This document shows, piece by piece, positions 1 to 8,367 of a DNA stretch of 35,451 nt. Source of the DNA: UBA1672 sp046542355. Lineage in GTDB: Bacteria; Pseudomonadota; Alphaproteobacteria; Micavibrionales; Micavibrionaceae. Below the pieces are notes generated by a model. It did not search any database. It was not told where the DNA came from and was given only the letters and a program-made list of their open reading frames with translations. A program made the translations under genes and the position numbers. Numbering within the stretch: position 1 is the first letter of the stretch; each line of letters starts with the position of its first letter. Where the stretch lies: assembly GCA_046542355.1 (NCBI GenBank), contig JBKHBN010000019.1, positions 1-35,451 on the forward strand. The letters are read 5' to 3'.

Positions 1-453
1 TCCTGAAGGCTCTTCAGAGAGTTTATTAATTTTTGAAAGAGCGATGTTTAGTTTGCCATTTGTATCAGGTTTAGCTGCCATCATTTTACGAGCTTCTGAC
101 GTTTTCTCATCCAACAGAACTTCGATTTCTCTCTCATGCTCATTTATACGTAAGACCATAATCCGGTCTACTTGATCTAGGGTATTAGGATTAAATGAAA
201 CAAATCCGCTTCCTTTTGACATGCTGGTGGTTTTAACTGAGATTCGCTCGCCTTCTTTACTCATAACATCATATCCTTTTTGATTGACGTCCTCAGCCAT
301 TCGCCCATTAGTAATAAGGGCTACATACAATTCTCCTATACGGCCATTCAAATGGCGAAGTTCGCCGATAGGTGTCCCCCAACTTAACTCTTTTTCAAGC
401 CAATTCATCGCATCGCCTAAAGATTGAATAATCTGCAATTGTGTTTGAACCAT
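1..453 (-). CDS. DUF6998-like small protein, C-terminus cut by window edge
   Basis: This is an open frame of 151 codons from ATG at 453, preceded by AGAGGA, and it runs off the left edge without a stop. The N-terminal half carries a GRIGELY motif (about residues 37-43), then YDV (61-63) and ERISVKT (69-75). The order Glu, Asp, E-x-x-x-x-K resembles a reduced PD-(D/E)XK nuclease core. I recall this pattern from proteins annotated DUF6998, which often sit near restriction or defence genes; their function is unknown to me. The ATG overlaps the stop of the upstream fragment (TAATG), so the two were probably translationally coupled before the upstream gene was destroyed. The nuclease fold is inference only. 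Confidence 0.6.
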   Translation of the reverse strand, partial: MVQTQLQIIQSLGDAMNWLEKELSWGTPIGELRHLNGRIGELYVALITNGRMAEDVNQKGYDVMSKEGERISVKTTSMSKGSGFVSFNPNTLDQVDRIMVLRINEHEREIEVLLDEKTSEARKMMAAKPDTNGKLNIALSKINKLSEEPSG

Positions 454-605
454 TAAATCCTCTTAATAATCTTTGCTATATAGGCATATTTTTCTGGGAA
501 TTTACCTGCCCCAATGTTTCCTAGAACCCGCCATGGCCCGCTTTGTGTTCCACAGCGAGAGAGGATAAGTCCGTCATCCGGCCAGAATATGATACACTGG
601 TAATC
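453..605 (-). pseudogene. Orphan C-terminal gene fragment upstream of the DUF6998-like gene
   Basis: Fifty codons read open on the minus strand and end in a TAA that overlaps the next gene's ATG. The peptide begins DYQCIIFWPDDG, continues with GPWRVLGNIGAGKFPEKY and ends KIIKRI. No start codon or ribosome site belongs to it. Reading upstream in the same frame hits the stop of the IS3-type transposase fragment. It is therefore most simply the tail of a gene whose 5' part was replaced by the insertion-sequence fragment. I do not recognise the family. Confidence 0.5.
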
Positions 606-842
606 CCTCCAAATTTAGATGGGGTTTGCAGTAGACAGTTTTAAATTGTTAGCCTCTGCCAGTTTGATGGCTGGTGTGATGCCGCCGAGAGCCATATTAG
701 GACGTTCATTGTTGTAAGTCCAGAGCCAGCTTGTTGCTGTCATTTGTGCCTCCTCGATTGTTTCAAACTCATGCATATCCAGCCATTCATGACGCACAGT
801 GCGATTATATCGTTCCACATAAGCATTTTGTTGCGGCTTGCC
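606..842 (-). mobile_element. IS3-family transposase (OrfB) C-terminal remnant
   Basis: The minus-strand frame ending at 615 reads GKPQQNAYVERYNRTVRHEW, followed by WLWTYNNERPNMALGG and TPA. This is the end of the DDE integrase core of IS3-family OrfB, where the E of YVERYNRT is the catalytic Glu. The first two catalytic Asp residues and all of OrfA are missing, so it cannot transpose. The frame upstream of GKPQQN is not transposase: the fragment is joined inside a DUF4143-type ATPase fragment at a stretch (about 831-842) that reads sensibly as either gene. The left terminus lies near 606. Confidence 0.8.
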
Positions 843-964
843 GCACGGCCACATCGTCCAAAGTGCGGTAGGCGGTATTGCCGCGGCCCGGTCAGCATGA
901 CGACACGGCGTGCCGCAAGCGCCGGCTCCAAACTTGATTTTTGCCAACGTGGATAATCAATCAT
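828..964 (-). pseudogene. DUF4143-type AAA ATPase, N-terminal remnant lacking Walker A
   Basis: From ATG at 964 the frame reads MIDYPRW, then ARRVVMLTGPRQ, which is the usual start of DUF4143 ATPases and should be followed by xGKTT (Walker A). Instead the next bases encode, in another frame, NTAYRTLDDVAVRQA (about 880-834), which is the family's next conserved motif (YRTLDD). About 15-25 residues including Walker A are therefore missing and the frame is shifted. The gene then stops abruptly in the IS3 remnant. AAGGA lies about 10 nt before the ATG. The family role is unclear, although some members sit in toxin-antitoxin-like settings. The gene is dead here. Confidence 0.65.
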
Positions 965-992
965 AACATCCAAATCCTTTTCTGGAAGCTTA

Positions 993-1247
993 TCACGAGG
1001 TCGGGTATTTGTGCGTTATTATTTCGAGTATTTGTACATTATCCAGAAGGATGACAGTACGAAAGGTCAGGGAAATTCTGCGATTTCGTTCAATTTTAAA
1101 GTCGTCGACTATATCGGATTTTCGGGCGGGGATAGCATGCGCCCAGCGGAAACGCGCCTCGCCAGAGATCACGATCAGGCTGCGCGGTTCCAGATAGATT
1201 TCCCGCTTTACTTTACCATTGATGAATTGCATGATCGCGCCGGATAG
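993..1247 (-). pseudogene. AlkB-type 2OG-Fe(II) oxygenase, C-terminal remnant
   Basis: The minus-strand frame contains KREIYLEPRSLIVISGEARF, then W-x-H, then ARKSDIVD and RRISLTFRTV. This matches the C-terminal part of the AlkB/ALKBH8 family, including the RRISLTFR strand with the Arg residues that bind 2-oxoglutarate. The N-terminal half, with the HxD iron ligands, is absent. Similarity fades at about 1247, where a plus-strand fragment linked to the reverse transcriptase begins. It lies 29 nt upstream of the ATPase remnant on the same strand and may once have shared an operon with it. Confidence 0.7.
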
Positions 1248-1353
1248 CGAAGTTGTTCCTCTCAAAAAATATGAGGAATTTAAAGAGAGACATGCTGTGA
1301 AGTATCAGCAAAAGACAGAAAGCATGAAAATGACCGGCAGGGAGGTGACGTAA
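1231..1353 (+). CDS. Short frame upstream of the reverse transcriptase, probable gene tail
   Basis: A 40-codon frame starts at ATG 1231 and ends in TAA at 1351-1353, sharing one base with the reverse transcriptase ATG (TAATG). No ribosome site precedes 1231, and its first five or six codons overlap the antisense AlkB remnant. The part after about 1250 is lysine- and glutamate-rich (KKYEEFKERHAVKYQQK). The likeliest reading is the tail of a truncated gene that was translationally coupled to the reverse transcriptase. A genuine small accessory peptide is possible but less likely. Confidence 0.35.
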   Translation: MIAPDSEVVPLKKYEEFKERHAVKYQQKTESMKMTGREVT

Positions 1354-2978
1354 TGGCTAAAGCAAAAACCGCTGAAACTGATAGCAGTACTGGGTCATCT
1401 CCTAATATATCACCAGTAACTAAATCAACAGCAAATAATGTTCTTAAGTTATCTCATTCAGAGGCAAAAAGTTTTTTCTTAAAGGGAGAAAGCTATAGCA
1501 GTTTTGGGTTGCCGCCATATTTTAAGTTTGATCAGATATTATCTGACATAGATGTTGCTCTTAACGACAAAAATCTCTCTGATTTTTTTGAGACAGTAAA
1601 GTTTAAAGATGAAAATGGAAAAGAAAAAAACAAAGCAGATAGCCCAAAAAACCATGATGAAGTTAATCACAAAATTTTGAACAATAAGGATGGTAAATAC
1701 GCATGGCGTCCCATGCAGCTTATCCATCCGGCTTTGTATGTATCTTTGGCCCATAAGATTACGGATGAAAAGAACTGGGAATATATCCAGCAGCGATTTG
1801 CAAAGTTTTATCAGAATCAAAAAATCGAATGTATGAGTTTGCCGATTGTCTCATCAACGGATGAAACCGATAAAGCTGCGCAAGTCAGCCATTGGTGGCA
1901 TGAGGTAGAGCAAAAATCTATTGTTCTGGCGTTAGATTACGAGCATGTAATTCACGCAGACCTTTCGGATTGCTACGGTTCTATATACACGCATTCTATA
2001 GCTTGGGCTTTACATGACAAAAAGGTTGCTAAAGAAAACCGGAGTGACTTGAGCCTTATCGGGAACCAAGTCGACCGGCACCTTCAGGATATGTCCAACG
2101 GCCAGACTAATGGTATTCCTCAAGGATCTGCCCTGATGGATTTTGTTGCGGAGATGGTTCTTGGTTATGCCGATTTCCTGTTGTCTGAAAAAATTAAAAA
2201 AACCTTCAGAGAAGAATTTGAAGATTATCATATTATCCGCTACCGGGATGATTACAGGGTCTTTACGAATAGTACCCAAGACGGAGAAAAAATTATCAAG
2301 TTAATTACCGAAACTATGATTGAACTCGGTTTAAAGCTGAATCAGCAAAAAACAAAGGCGACTAATCAGGTCGTTTCTTCTTCAATAAAAAGCGACAAAC
2401 TTTATTGGATCGGGCAAAAGCAAAGTGAAAAAAACCTCCAAAAACATCTTTTGATTATTCATGAGCTATCAAATAAGTTCCAGAATTCTGGCAGCCTGCC
2501 TGTTGCTCTCGATAAGTTCTACAAAAGAATTTTAAGCCGGAAAAAAATAAACGAGGATATAGTGCCTCTGATTAGCATCGTCGTTGATATTTCCTATCAT
2601 AATCCAAGAACGTATCCTATTGCCGCGGCCATTCTTAGTAAATTTTTTAGCTTTTTGAGCGGCGATGATCAAAAGCGTGCCATATTGAAGAAAATTGAAA
2701 AACGCTTTGCAAACATACCGAATACCGGCCACTTGATGATATGGCTGCAAAGAATCTCGCTTACTTTTGATAAAGATTATGAGTACGAAGAACCTGTCTG
2801 CCAGATTGTGACTGGTAAAAATACAAATATATGGAACTCCGATTGGTTAAAAGACGGGCTTAAAAGACTCATAGACCCGAGTAAAATAATTGATAAATCG
2901 GAAATAGAAAAACTCTCACCAGTCATCAGGAAAGAAGAAGTTGAGCTTTTCAAATCAACTGGTGAATATTATTGGTAA
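1353..2978 (+). CDS. Reverse transcriptase of the unknown/defence group (UG/DRT-like)
   Basis: This 541-residue protein carries a full reverse transcriptase core. Motif A is ADLSDCYGSI (202-211), with catalytic Asp203. Motif B is QTNGIPQGSALMDF (251-264). Motif C is YRDD (297-300). LGLKLNQQKT (325-334) fits motif D. An N-terminal segment with KYAWRPMQLIHPALY (115-129) and a C-terminal extension of about 190 residues have no maturase or integrase domain. There are no intron or retron ncRNA signatures nearby, so a group II intron or classical retron is unlikely. It resembles host-encoded UG reverse transcriptases, several of which (DRT systems) defend against phage; I cannot assign the subgroup. 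GGGAGG is well placed for the ATG. The gene is visibly more AT-rich than the helicase 35 nt downstream, suggesting a separate origin. Confidence 0.85.
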   Translation: MAKAKTAETDSSTGSSPNISPVTKSTANNVLKLSHSEAKSFFLKGESYSSFGLPPYFKFDQILSDIDVALNDKNLSDFFETVKFKDENGKEKNKADSPKNHDEVNHKILNNKDGKYAWRPMQLIHPALYVSLAHKITDEKNWEYIQQRFAKFYQNQKIECMSLPIVSSTDETDKAAQVSHWWHEVEQKSIVLALDYEHVIHADLSDCYGSIYTHSIAWALHDKKVAKENRSDLSLIGNQVDRHLQDMSNGQTNGIPQGSALMDFVAEMVLGYADFLLSEKIKKTFREEFEDYHIIRYRDDYRVFTNSTQDGEKIIKLITETMIELGLKLNQQKTKATNQVVSSSIKSDKLYWIGQKQSEKNLQKHLLIIHELSNKFQNSGSLPVALDKFYKRILSRKKINEDIVPLISIVVDISYHNPRTYPIAAAILSKFFSFLSGDDQKRAILKKIEKRFANIPNTGHLMIWLQRISLTFDKDYEYEEPVCQIVTGKNTNIWNSDWLKDGLKRLIDPSKIIDKSEIEKLSPVIRKEEVELFKSTGEYYW

Positions 2979-3013
2979 ATTAATTAAAGAAAGACCCCGC
3001 GAGGTTTTAGAAA

Positions 3014-5083
3014 ATGCATGAGGACAAAAAGGTGACCGAAAATAAAGCCATACCATCCGTTACCGTCAATTATAAAAGCACCGGCAGCTCAACCAAATCG
3101 AACGAGCTGGGTATGCGGGCGATGCAGGAGCGCGCCTATGAGAAACGCGGGGAGCAGTATTTACTGATTAAATCGCCGCCAGTCTCCGGCAAGAGTCGGG
3201 CGCTGATGTTTATTGCGCTGGACAAGCTGCATAATCAGGGGATCAAACAGGCGATCATCGCCGTACCGGAAAAATCCATCGGCTCCAGCTTTGCCAATGA
3301 GCCGCTCTCCAAATTCGGCTTTTATTATGACTGGCAGATGGAACCGCGCTGGAACCTTTGTAACGCGCCCGGCGAGGATGGCAGCAAGGTTAATGCGGTG
3401 AAATCTTTCCTGGGCAGCGAAGATCAAATTCTGGTCTGCACGCACTCGACCTTTCGCTTTGCCGTGGAGCGGTTCGGGGTGGAGGCGTTTGATAACCGCC
3501 TCATTGCTATTGATGAATTTCACCATGTCAGCGCCGATGAGGATAACGTGCTGGGTATGCAGCTCAAGCAATTCTTGGCGAGGGATAAGGCGCATATTGT
3601 GGCCATGACCGGCTCTTATTTCCGCGGCGATGCCAACCCGGTTTTGCTGCCTGAAGATGAGGCGAAGTTCGATACGGTCACGTATACGTATTATGAGCAG
3701 CTCAATGGTTATGAGCATCTGAAAACGCTTAATCTTGGTTATTATTTTTACAGCGGCGCATATGCGGATGAAATTTTAAGTGTCCTCAACCCGAATGAAA
3801 AAACCATCATCCATATTCCGAACGTCAATTCCCGCGAGAGCATGGGCGACAAGATCAAAGAGGTTGAGCATATTATTGAGGAGCTGGGCGACTGGCAGGG
3901 TACGGATAGTGAAACCGGTTTTCACATTGTCAAAACGCCAGAGGGCAAAACACTGCGGATTGCCGATCTGGTCGAAGATGATCCGGCAAAGCGCAATAAG
4001 GTCTCCGCTGCCTTAAAGGTGCCGGAGGCTAAAACCAACCGCGATCATGTTGATATTATTATCGCGCTGGGTATGGCAAAGGAAGGCTTCGACTGGGTTT
4101 GGTGTGAACATGCCTTAACCGTTGGATATCGCTCCAGCCTAACCGAGATTGTGCAGATCATTGGCCGCGCCACCCGTGATGCGCCGGGCAAAACCCATGC
4201 GCGCTTTACGAATTTGATCGCAGAGCCGGATGCCTCTGAAGAAGCAGTCACGGACGCGGTGAATGATACGCTCAAGGCGATTTCAGCCAGTTTGCTCATG
4301 GAACAAGTGCTTGCGCCGAAATTCAATTTCGTGCCCAAATGTAAAGATTCCGGCCCGGTCGAGGGCTTCGATTATGGTGAAGGCGGTTATGATCCTGATA
4401 AATGCAATATCGGGTTTAGCGATGTGACCGGGCAATTCCAGATTGAGATTAAAGGACTGGCCGAACCCAAAAGCGAGGATGCGCAGCGCATCTGTCAGGA
4501 AGATTTGAACGAGGTTATCGCCGCCTTTGTGCAGGATAAGCCAGCCATTGAGCGCGGTCTGTTTGATGAGGAGATGGTGCCACAGGAATTGACCATAGCG
4601 CGCATGGGTAAGATTATCCGCGATAAATACCCGGAGCTGGATGACGAAGATCAGGAAGCTGTCCGGCAGCATGCGATTGCGGCGCTGAATTTAACGCAAA
4701 AGGCGAAAGAAACGCTCAATAATGATGAGGAATTGAGCGCGCGCGGCAATACAGCCCTGATTGATGGGGTGCGAAAATTCACTATGGATGTGCGGGATCT
4801 GGATGTGGACTGGATCGACAGTATTAACCCGTTTAGCGAGGCCTATTCCATTTTGTCCAAAGCGATGACAGAGCAGAGCTTGAAAGCCATGGCTGAAGTT
4901 ATTTCTGCCAGAAAGCCAAATATCTCTATTGAGGAAGCGCGTGAATTATCCAAGCGGGCTTTGAAATTTAAGAAGGAGCGCGGGCGTTTGCCGGATATTA
5001 AATCTGCCGATCCATGGGAGCAGCGCATGGCGCAAGGCGTGGCCTTCTTAGTGCGTATGAAAGCAGAGGCAGCGAATGGGTAA
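3014..5083 (+). CDS. DEAD/DEAH-type superfamily 2 helicase
   Basis: This 689-residue protein has the motifs of an SF2 helicase: a Walker A variant SPPVSGKS (54-61), Walker B DEFHH (167-171), motif III MTGSYF (198-203), motif V GMAKEGFDW (353-361) and motif VI QIIGRATRDA (381-390). The architecture resembles helicases of restriction-type systems. After residue 400 there is no nuclease or methylase domain. The last 60 residues carry a GRLPDIKSADPWEQR module. It overlaps the next gene by 8 nt, so the helicase and the GIY-YIG partner are translationally coupled. The likely role is ATP-driven DNA translocation or unwinding for the nuclease; a defence function is inferred from context. GAGG lies 11 nt before the ATG. 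Confidence 0.85.
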   Translation: MHEDKKVTENKAIPSVTVNYKSTGSSTKSNELGMRAMQERAYEKRGEQYLLIKSPPVSGKSRALMFIALDKLHNQGIKQAIIAVPEKSIGSSFANEPLSKFGFYYDWQMEPRWNLCNAPGEDGSKVNAVKSFLGSEDQILVCTHSTFRFAVERFGVEAFDNRLIAIDEFHHVSADEDNVLGMQLKQFLARDKAHIVAMTGSYFRGDANPVLLPEDEAKFDTVTYTYYEQLNGYEHLKTLNLGYYFYSGAYADEILSVLNPNEKTIIHIPNVNSRESMGDKIKEVEHIIEELGDWQGTDSETGFHIVKTPEGKTLRIADLVEDDPAKRNKVSAALKVPEAKTNRDHVDIIIALGMAKEGFDWVWCEHALTVGYRSSLTEIVQIIGRATRDAPGKTHARFTNLIAEPDASEEAVTDAVNDTLKAISASLLMEQVLAPKFNFVPKCKDSGPVEGFDYGEGGYDPDKCNIGFSDVTGQFQIEIKGLAEPKSEDAQRICQEDLNEVIAAFVQDKPAIERGLFDEEMVPQELTIARMGKIIRDKYPELDDEDQEAVRQHAIAALNLTQKAKETLNNDEELSARGNTALIDGVRKFTMDVRDLDVDWIDSINPFSEAYSILSKAMTEQSLKAMAEVISARKPNISIEEARELSKRALKFKKERGRLPDIKSADPWEQRMAQGVAFLVRMKAEAANG

Positions 5084-6078
5084 AAAGCAGGTTTTAACAG
5101 ATGAGGATGAAGCCCTCCTTGCTGAGCTTGGGATAGAAGTTGAAGAGAAAAAAGTCGCCGCGCACACGCCGCGTGAGGAGCGTATTATTGCCGGTTTTGA
5201 GGAAATTCAGAAATTTGTCGAAGAACATGGCCGCTTGCCTGAACATGGCGAGGATAAAGATATATTTGAGCGGCTTTATGCCGTGCGGTTGGATCAAATC
5301 CGCAAACAGGCCGAATGCCGGGACCTGTTAAAAAACATTGACCCGCAAGGGCTTCTCAATGGCGATTATGAATCTGCGGAGGTTGTGCCGGATGACATCG
5401 ACGATGAAGAACTTCTCCAACAACTCGGCGTAGAAATTGAAACAGATAACGCTTCAATCACCAATTTAAAGCATGTCAGGCCGCGCGCCGAAATTCGTGC
5501 GGCAGAAGAAATCGCCACGCGCACCCGCTGCGAAGATTTTGATAAATTCAAGCCACTTTTTACGGCTGTTCAGAAAGAACTGGATAGTGGAGTAAGGGAG
5601 ACCAAGCGTTTTCGGAAAGAGGCCGGTTTTTCCAAAACAGATATTAAGCAAGGCCATTTTATAATCTTGGGTGGCCAAACAGCCTATATTGCCGATGTGG
5701 GTGAACCTATAAAAGCCCCGAATGGTGAAACAGATGCGCGTTTAAGAGTTATCTATTCCAACGGCACAGAGAGCGATATTTTGCTGCGCTCGCTTATTCG
5801 TGCCATGTATAAAGATGAAACCAGCCGCTTAATCAGTGACCCTTCTGCCGGGCCTTTGTTTTCGGGAGAATATGCCGAGGAAGATTTGGAAAGCGGCACC
5901 ATATATGTTTTGCGAAGTTTATCAGATCATCCGGCAGTAAAGGACAACAGAGACGTGGTTCCTCGTGCCGCTCTTTGTCGTTGATGAAATGGTCGAAAAG
6001 ATCAAAGGGGGCACTATTAGTGATTATCGCTATGATCCGAAAGAGGCAAAGCTAATTGAATATTCAAAGCAAAGTTAG
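5076..6078 (+). pseudogene. GIY-YIG nuclease partner with deleted catalytic core and frameshift
   Basis: The intact frame runs to a stop at 5984. It has an N-terminal acidic region with a GRLPEHGEDKD module, a central region (FSKTDIKQGHFIILGGQTAYI, given here in part), then SGTIYVLRSLSDHPAVKDNRD. This last part is where GIY-YIG (T5orf172-like) domains begin. The expected KIGVTxG stretch and the rest of the core are absent. The sequence jumps to VVPRAALCR and stops. One frame over, from 5956, it continues as WFLVPLFVVDEMV and YRYDPKEAKL to a stop at 6076-6078, which is the normal end of this family. About 80 residues appear lost, probably by recombination between two copies of GTGGTT. The truncated 302-residue product may still bind DNA or the helicase but should not cut. 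Confidence 0.75.
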
Positions 6079-6081
6079 GAA

Positions 6082-7074
6082 ATGAAGATGAAACCATTAG
6101 GAAAACTGGAAAGAATTGATCCCCGTAAAGTATGGACGACTGAGGCGCAGGACTTTACGCCGTGGCTGGCGCAGGAAGAAAACTTAAGTTTACTTGGTGA
6201 GGCTATCGGCATTGAGCTGGAGCATGAGGCCACAGAAAAAAGTGTTGGTCCGTTTCGCGCAGATATTCTCTGCAAAGATACCGTGACAGGCAATTGGGTG
6301 TTGATTGAAAACCAGTTAGGCCGCACTGATCACGATCACTTGGGTAAGCTTTTAACCTATGCTTCCGGCCTGAATGCGGTCACGATTGTGTGGCTGGCAC
6401 AACCTTTTACCGATGAGCATCGCGCGACACTCGATTGGCTGAATGAGATCAAGGACGATAGTTTTAATTTCTTTGGCCTTGAGATTGAAGTCTGGCGAAT
6501 TAGCGACTCTGCACCAGCGCCGAAATTCAATATTGTTTGCAAACCCAATGACTGGACAAGCTCCGTTTCCAAAGCGGCTCGCACTCTAGCCAAGGCTGAT
6601 TTGACGGACACCAAGAAAACTCAGCTCGAATATTGGACGGCCTTCCGGGCGTATCTGGAAGAACAAGGCAGCAGCATTCGCTCTCAAAAACCTCTGCCCC
6701 AGCATTGGGCAACATTCAGCATCGGACGCACCGGCTTTCATCTTGCGACCACACTTAACACAAGAGAAGAAACCATAGGAGTTGAGCTATATATTAATCA
6801 TGAAGATGCAGAAGCGTTTTTTAATCTGCTGTCTCAACAAAAAGAAGAGATTGAGCAAGAAATCGGCGTAAGCCTATTATGGGCAGAATTGCCGAACCGC
6901 AAAGGTTGCCGGGTTTCCGTGCAAAGACATGATAGTGATCCGCTTAATCAAAGCCGCTGGCCGGAATATATGGCCTGGATGAAAGATCATTTAGAGCGCT
7001 TTGATGCCGCTTTCCGTCCACGTATCCGCGCACTTGATAGTGACGAGTGGCAAGTTACGACGCTGCATGGATAA
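6082..7074 (+). CDS. DUF4268 protein with PD-(D/E)XK-like N-terminal domain
   Basis: This is a 330-residue protein starting 3 nt after the nuclease remnant, so it belongs to the same transcription unit; an ATG two codons later is an alternative start. The N-terminal domain has FRADILCKD (58-66) and VLIENQLG (73-80), a D...E-x-Q arrangement seen in PD-(D/E)XK nuclease-fold proteins. The C-terminal half (from about 200), with WATFSIGR, VELYI and RWPEY motifs, matches DUF4268. Such proteins are frequent in defence islands and near restriction-modification genes; their biochemical activity is not established to my knowledge. With the GIY-YIG core lost, this is the only likely nuclease-fold protein left in the block. 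Confidence 0.8.
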   Translation: MKMKPLGKLERIDPRKVWTTEAQDFTPWLAQEENLSLLGEAIGIELEHEATEKSVGPFRADILCKDTVTGNWVLIENQLGRTDHDHLGKLLTYASGLNAVTIVWLAQPFTDEHRATLDWLNEIKDDSFNFFGLEIEVWRISDSAPAPKFNIVCKPNDWTSSVSKAARTLAKADLTDTKKTQLEYWTAFRAYLEEQGSSIRSQKPLPQHWATFSIGRTGFHLATTLNTREETIGVELYINHEDAEAFFNLLSQQKEEIEQEIGVSLLWAELPNRKGCRVSVQRHDSDPLNQSRWPEYMAWMKDHLERFDAAFRPRIRALDSDEWQVTTLHG

Positions 7075-7086
7075 TTTTGTAATCAC

Positions 7087-8367
7087 CTATGAACTTTGTT
7101 CTGTCTGCCGAAATCCCGGATAGGCAAAAGCGCTTTCAATGATTTTGCAATCGCGCTGAGTAACGCCTGCAGCGCGGGCGGTGGCATACCAATTTTCGCG
7201 GACGTATTCTTCCATGTCACTGACAATCTTTTCCGCGTTCTCCGGTTCTAACAAAAAGCGCCCGCTTTGCGAGAGCAGATTTCCGGCATTGGCATAGCGG
7301 CCCTGATCGCCGCAGGCCATAGCCAGATCGCGGCGCTCAATACTCACTAGTACGGCGGGCGTTAAATCATAGGCAGGCGAAAGCCGCCAGTCCTGATCCT
7401 TTGCAATCAGCGCATGGTTGCGCGGGTGATCGTCAATATTGGAAATCAGCGCGTTAAAACACATGCGCCGGAATAGCTCAGCGGCATCTTCCTGCGGGCT
7501 GGCACTGGCACGGCGCAGTTCCTCAGCCAGTAAAACATAAGACCATTTATCCCGCGCACGGTGTGTATCTTCAGCTCGCAGCAGGGTTAGTGCGCTAATC
7601 ATCCGCGCCCGTAAATACCCGTCCGGTGTTTTCTCCCGGTCAAAGCGTTTCACCAGCAACACATCACGCCCGGCCACGTCTGTAACACGGCTTTCAGATA
7701 CGCTCAAACCGCAATCCCGCGCCAATTTTAACATGGCATGCTCGGCGCGGGCGCTATTCCACTTATCATCGGGCTGGTTGAATTTAGCAATCCATAACCC
7801 GTCATTATCTTCGACCACGGCTTTGGGCCGTGCGCCGCCCATAGATGTGCCGATCAACATGAGATCTTCGACTTGCTCATGATCGGAATCGGCGGGCAAG
7901 TCTTCATCCTGAACAATCGCATCGGCAATCGCCTGCAACTTTTCAAGATCAAGCGTCTGGTTAAATCTGCGCTTTGGCGCGGGCGGCTCTTGGTTCAGGC
8001 CAAACCCCAGAGCACCGGCGCGATCATCCGGGGAGTACAAAAGATAATCAAGCTCGCTCAATTCCGGTTTTCCGGCGTGGCGCTCTATGACACGGCGGCC
8101 CCAATAATCCGGCCCTGCATCGCGCAGAGCGCCGAACACGCCTTTCATAGACACGGTTCCATAGACCTTTGATCCCAGCTTTAATTCGATAGGATCAAGC
8201 GGCACGGCATCGGGCCGGGCGAGATAGCTTTTTCCGTAGACGAAACGGCCTGTCGGCACGCCTTGCCGGTTCGTGTTCAGCGTATATTTTCCAGCTGTCA
8301 CCGGCGCGGTCTGGCCGGGTAGCGTGATATACACATAGCATTCGGAGGCGCGCGGATCAGAAGTCAT
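7087..8367 (-). CDS. hipA: HipA-family toxin kinase
   Basis: This 426-residue protein is read from ATG at 8367, which overlaps the end of hipB by 11 nt; longer starts in this frame run antisense-like through hipB and are rejected. Family marks in order are the N-terminal HipA_N/couple region (VTAGKYTLN and GRFVYGKSYL), the loop GTSMGGARPKA, KFNQPDDKWN around the ATP-binding Lys, the catalytic NALISNIDDHPRNHAL, and the metal-binding LSPAYDLTP. HipA kinases phosphorylate aminoacyl-tRNA synthetases such as GltX and induce dormancy unless held by HipB; which target this one uses cannot be read from the sequence. All key residues appear present. It is convergent with the DUF4268 gene, leaving only 12 nt between them. 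Confidence 0.92.
   Translation of the reverse strand: MTSDPRASECYVYITLPGQTAPVTAGKYTLNTNRQGVPTGRFVYGKSYLARPDAVPLDPIELKLGSKVYGTVSMKGVFGALRDAGPDYWGRRVIERHAGKPELSELDYLLYSPDDRAGALGFGLNQEPPAPKRRFNQTLDLEKLQAIADAIVQDEDLPADSDHEQVEDLMLIGTSMGGARPKAVVEDNDGLWIAKFNQPDDKWNSARAEHAMLKLARDCGLSVSESRVTDVAGRDVLLVKRFDREKTPDGYLRARMISALTLLRAEDTHRARDKWSYVLLAEELRRASASPQEDAAELFRRMCFNALISNIDDHPRNHALIAKDQDWRLSPAYDLTPAVLVSIERRDLAMACGDQGRYANAGNLLSQSGRFLLEPENAEKIVSDMEEYVRENWYATARAAGVTQRDCKIIESAFAYPGFRQTEQSS

Noticed and set aside
1353..2978. Group II intron or retron reverse transcriptase
   Set aside because: No maturase or HNH domain, no domain V-like RNA, no msr/msd-sized noncoding region next to the gene.
1353..2978. 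Assignment of the reverse transcriptase to a numbered DRT type
   Set aside because: The motifs alone do not separate the UG subgroups and no diagnostic partner is present.
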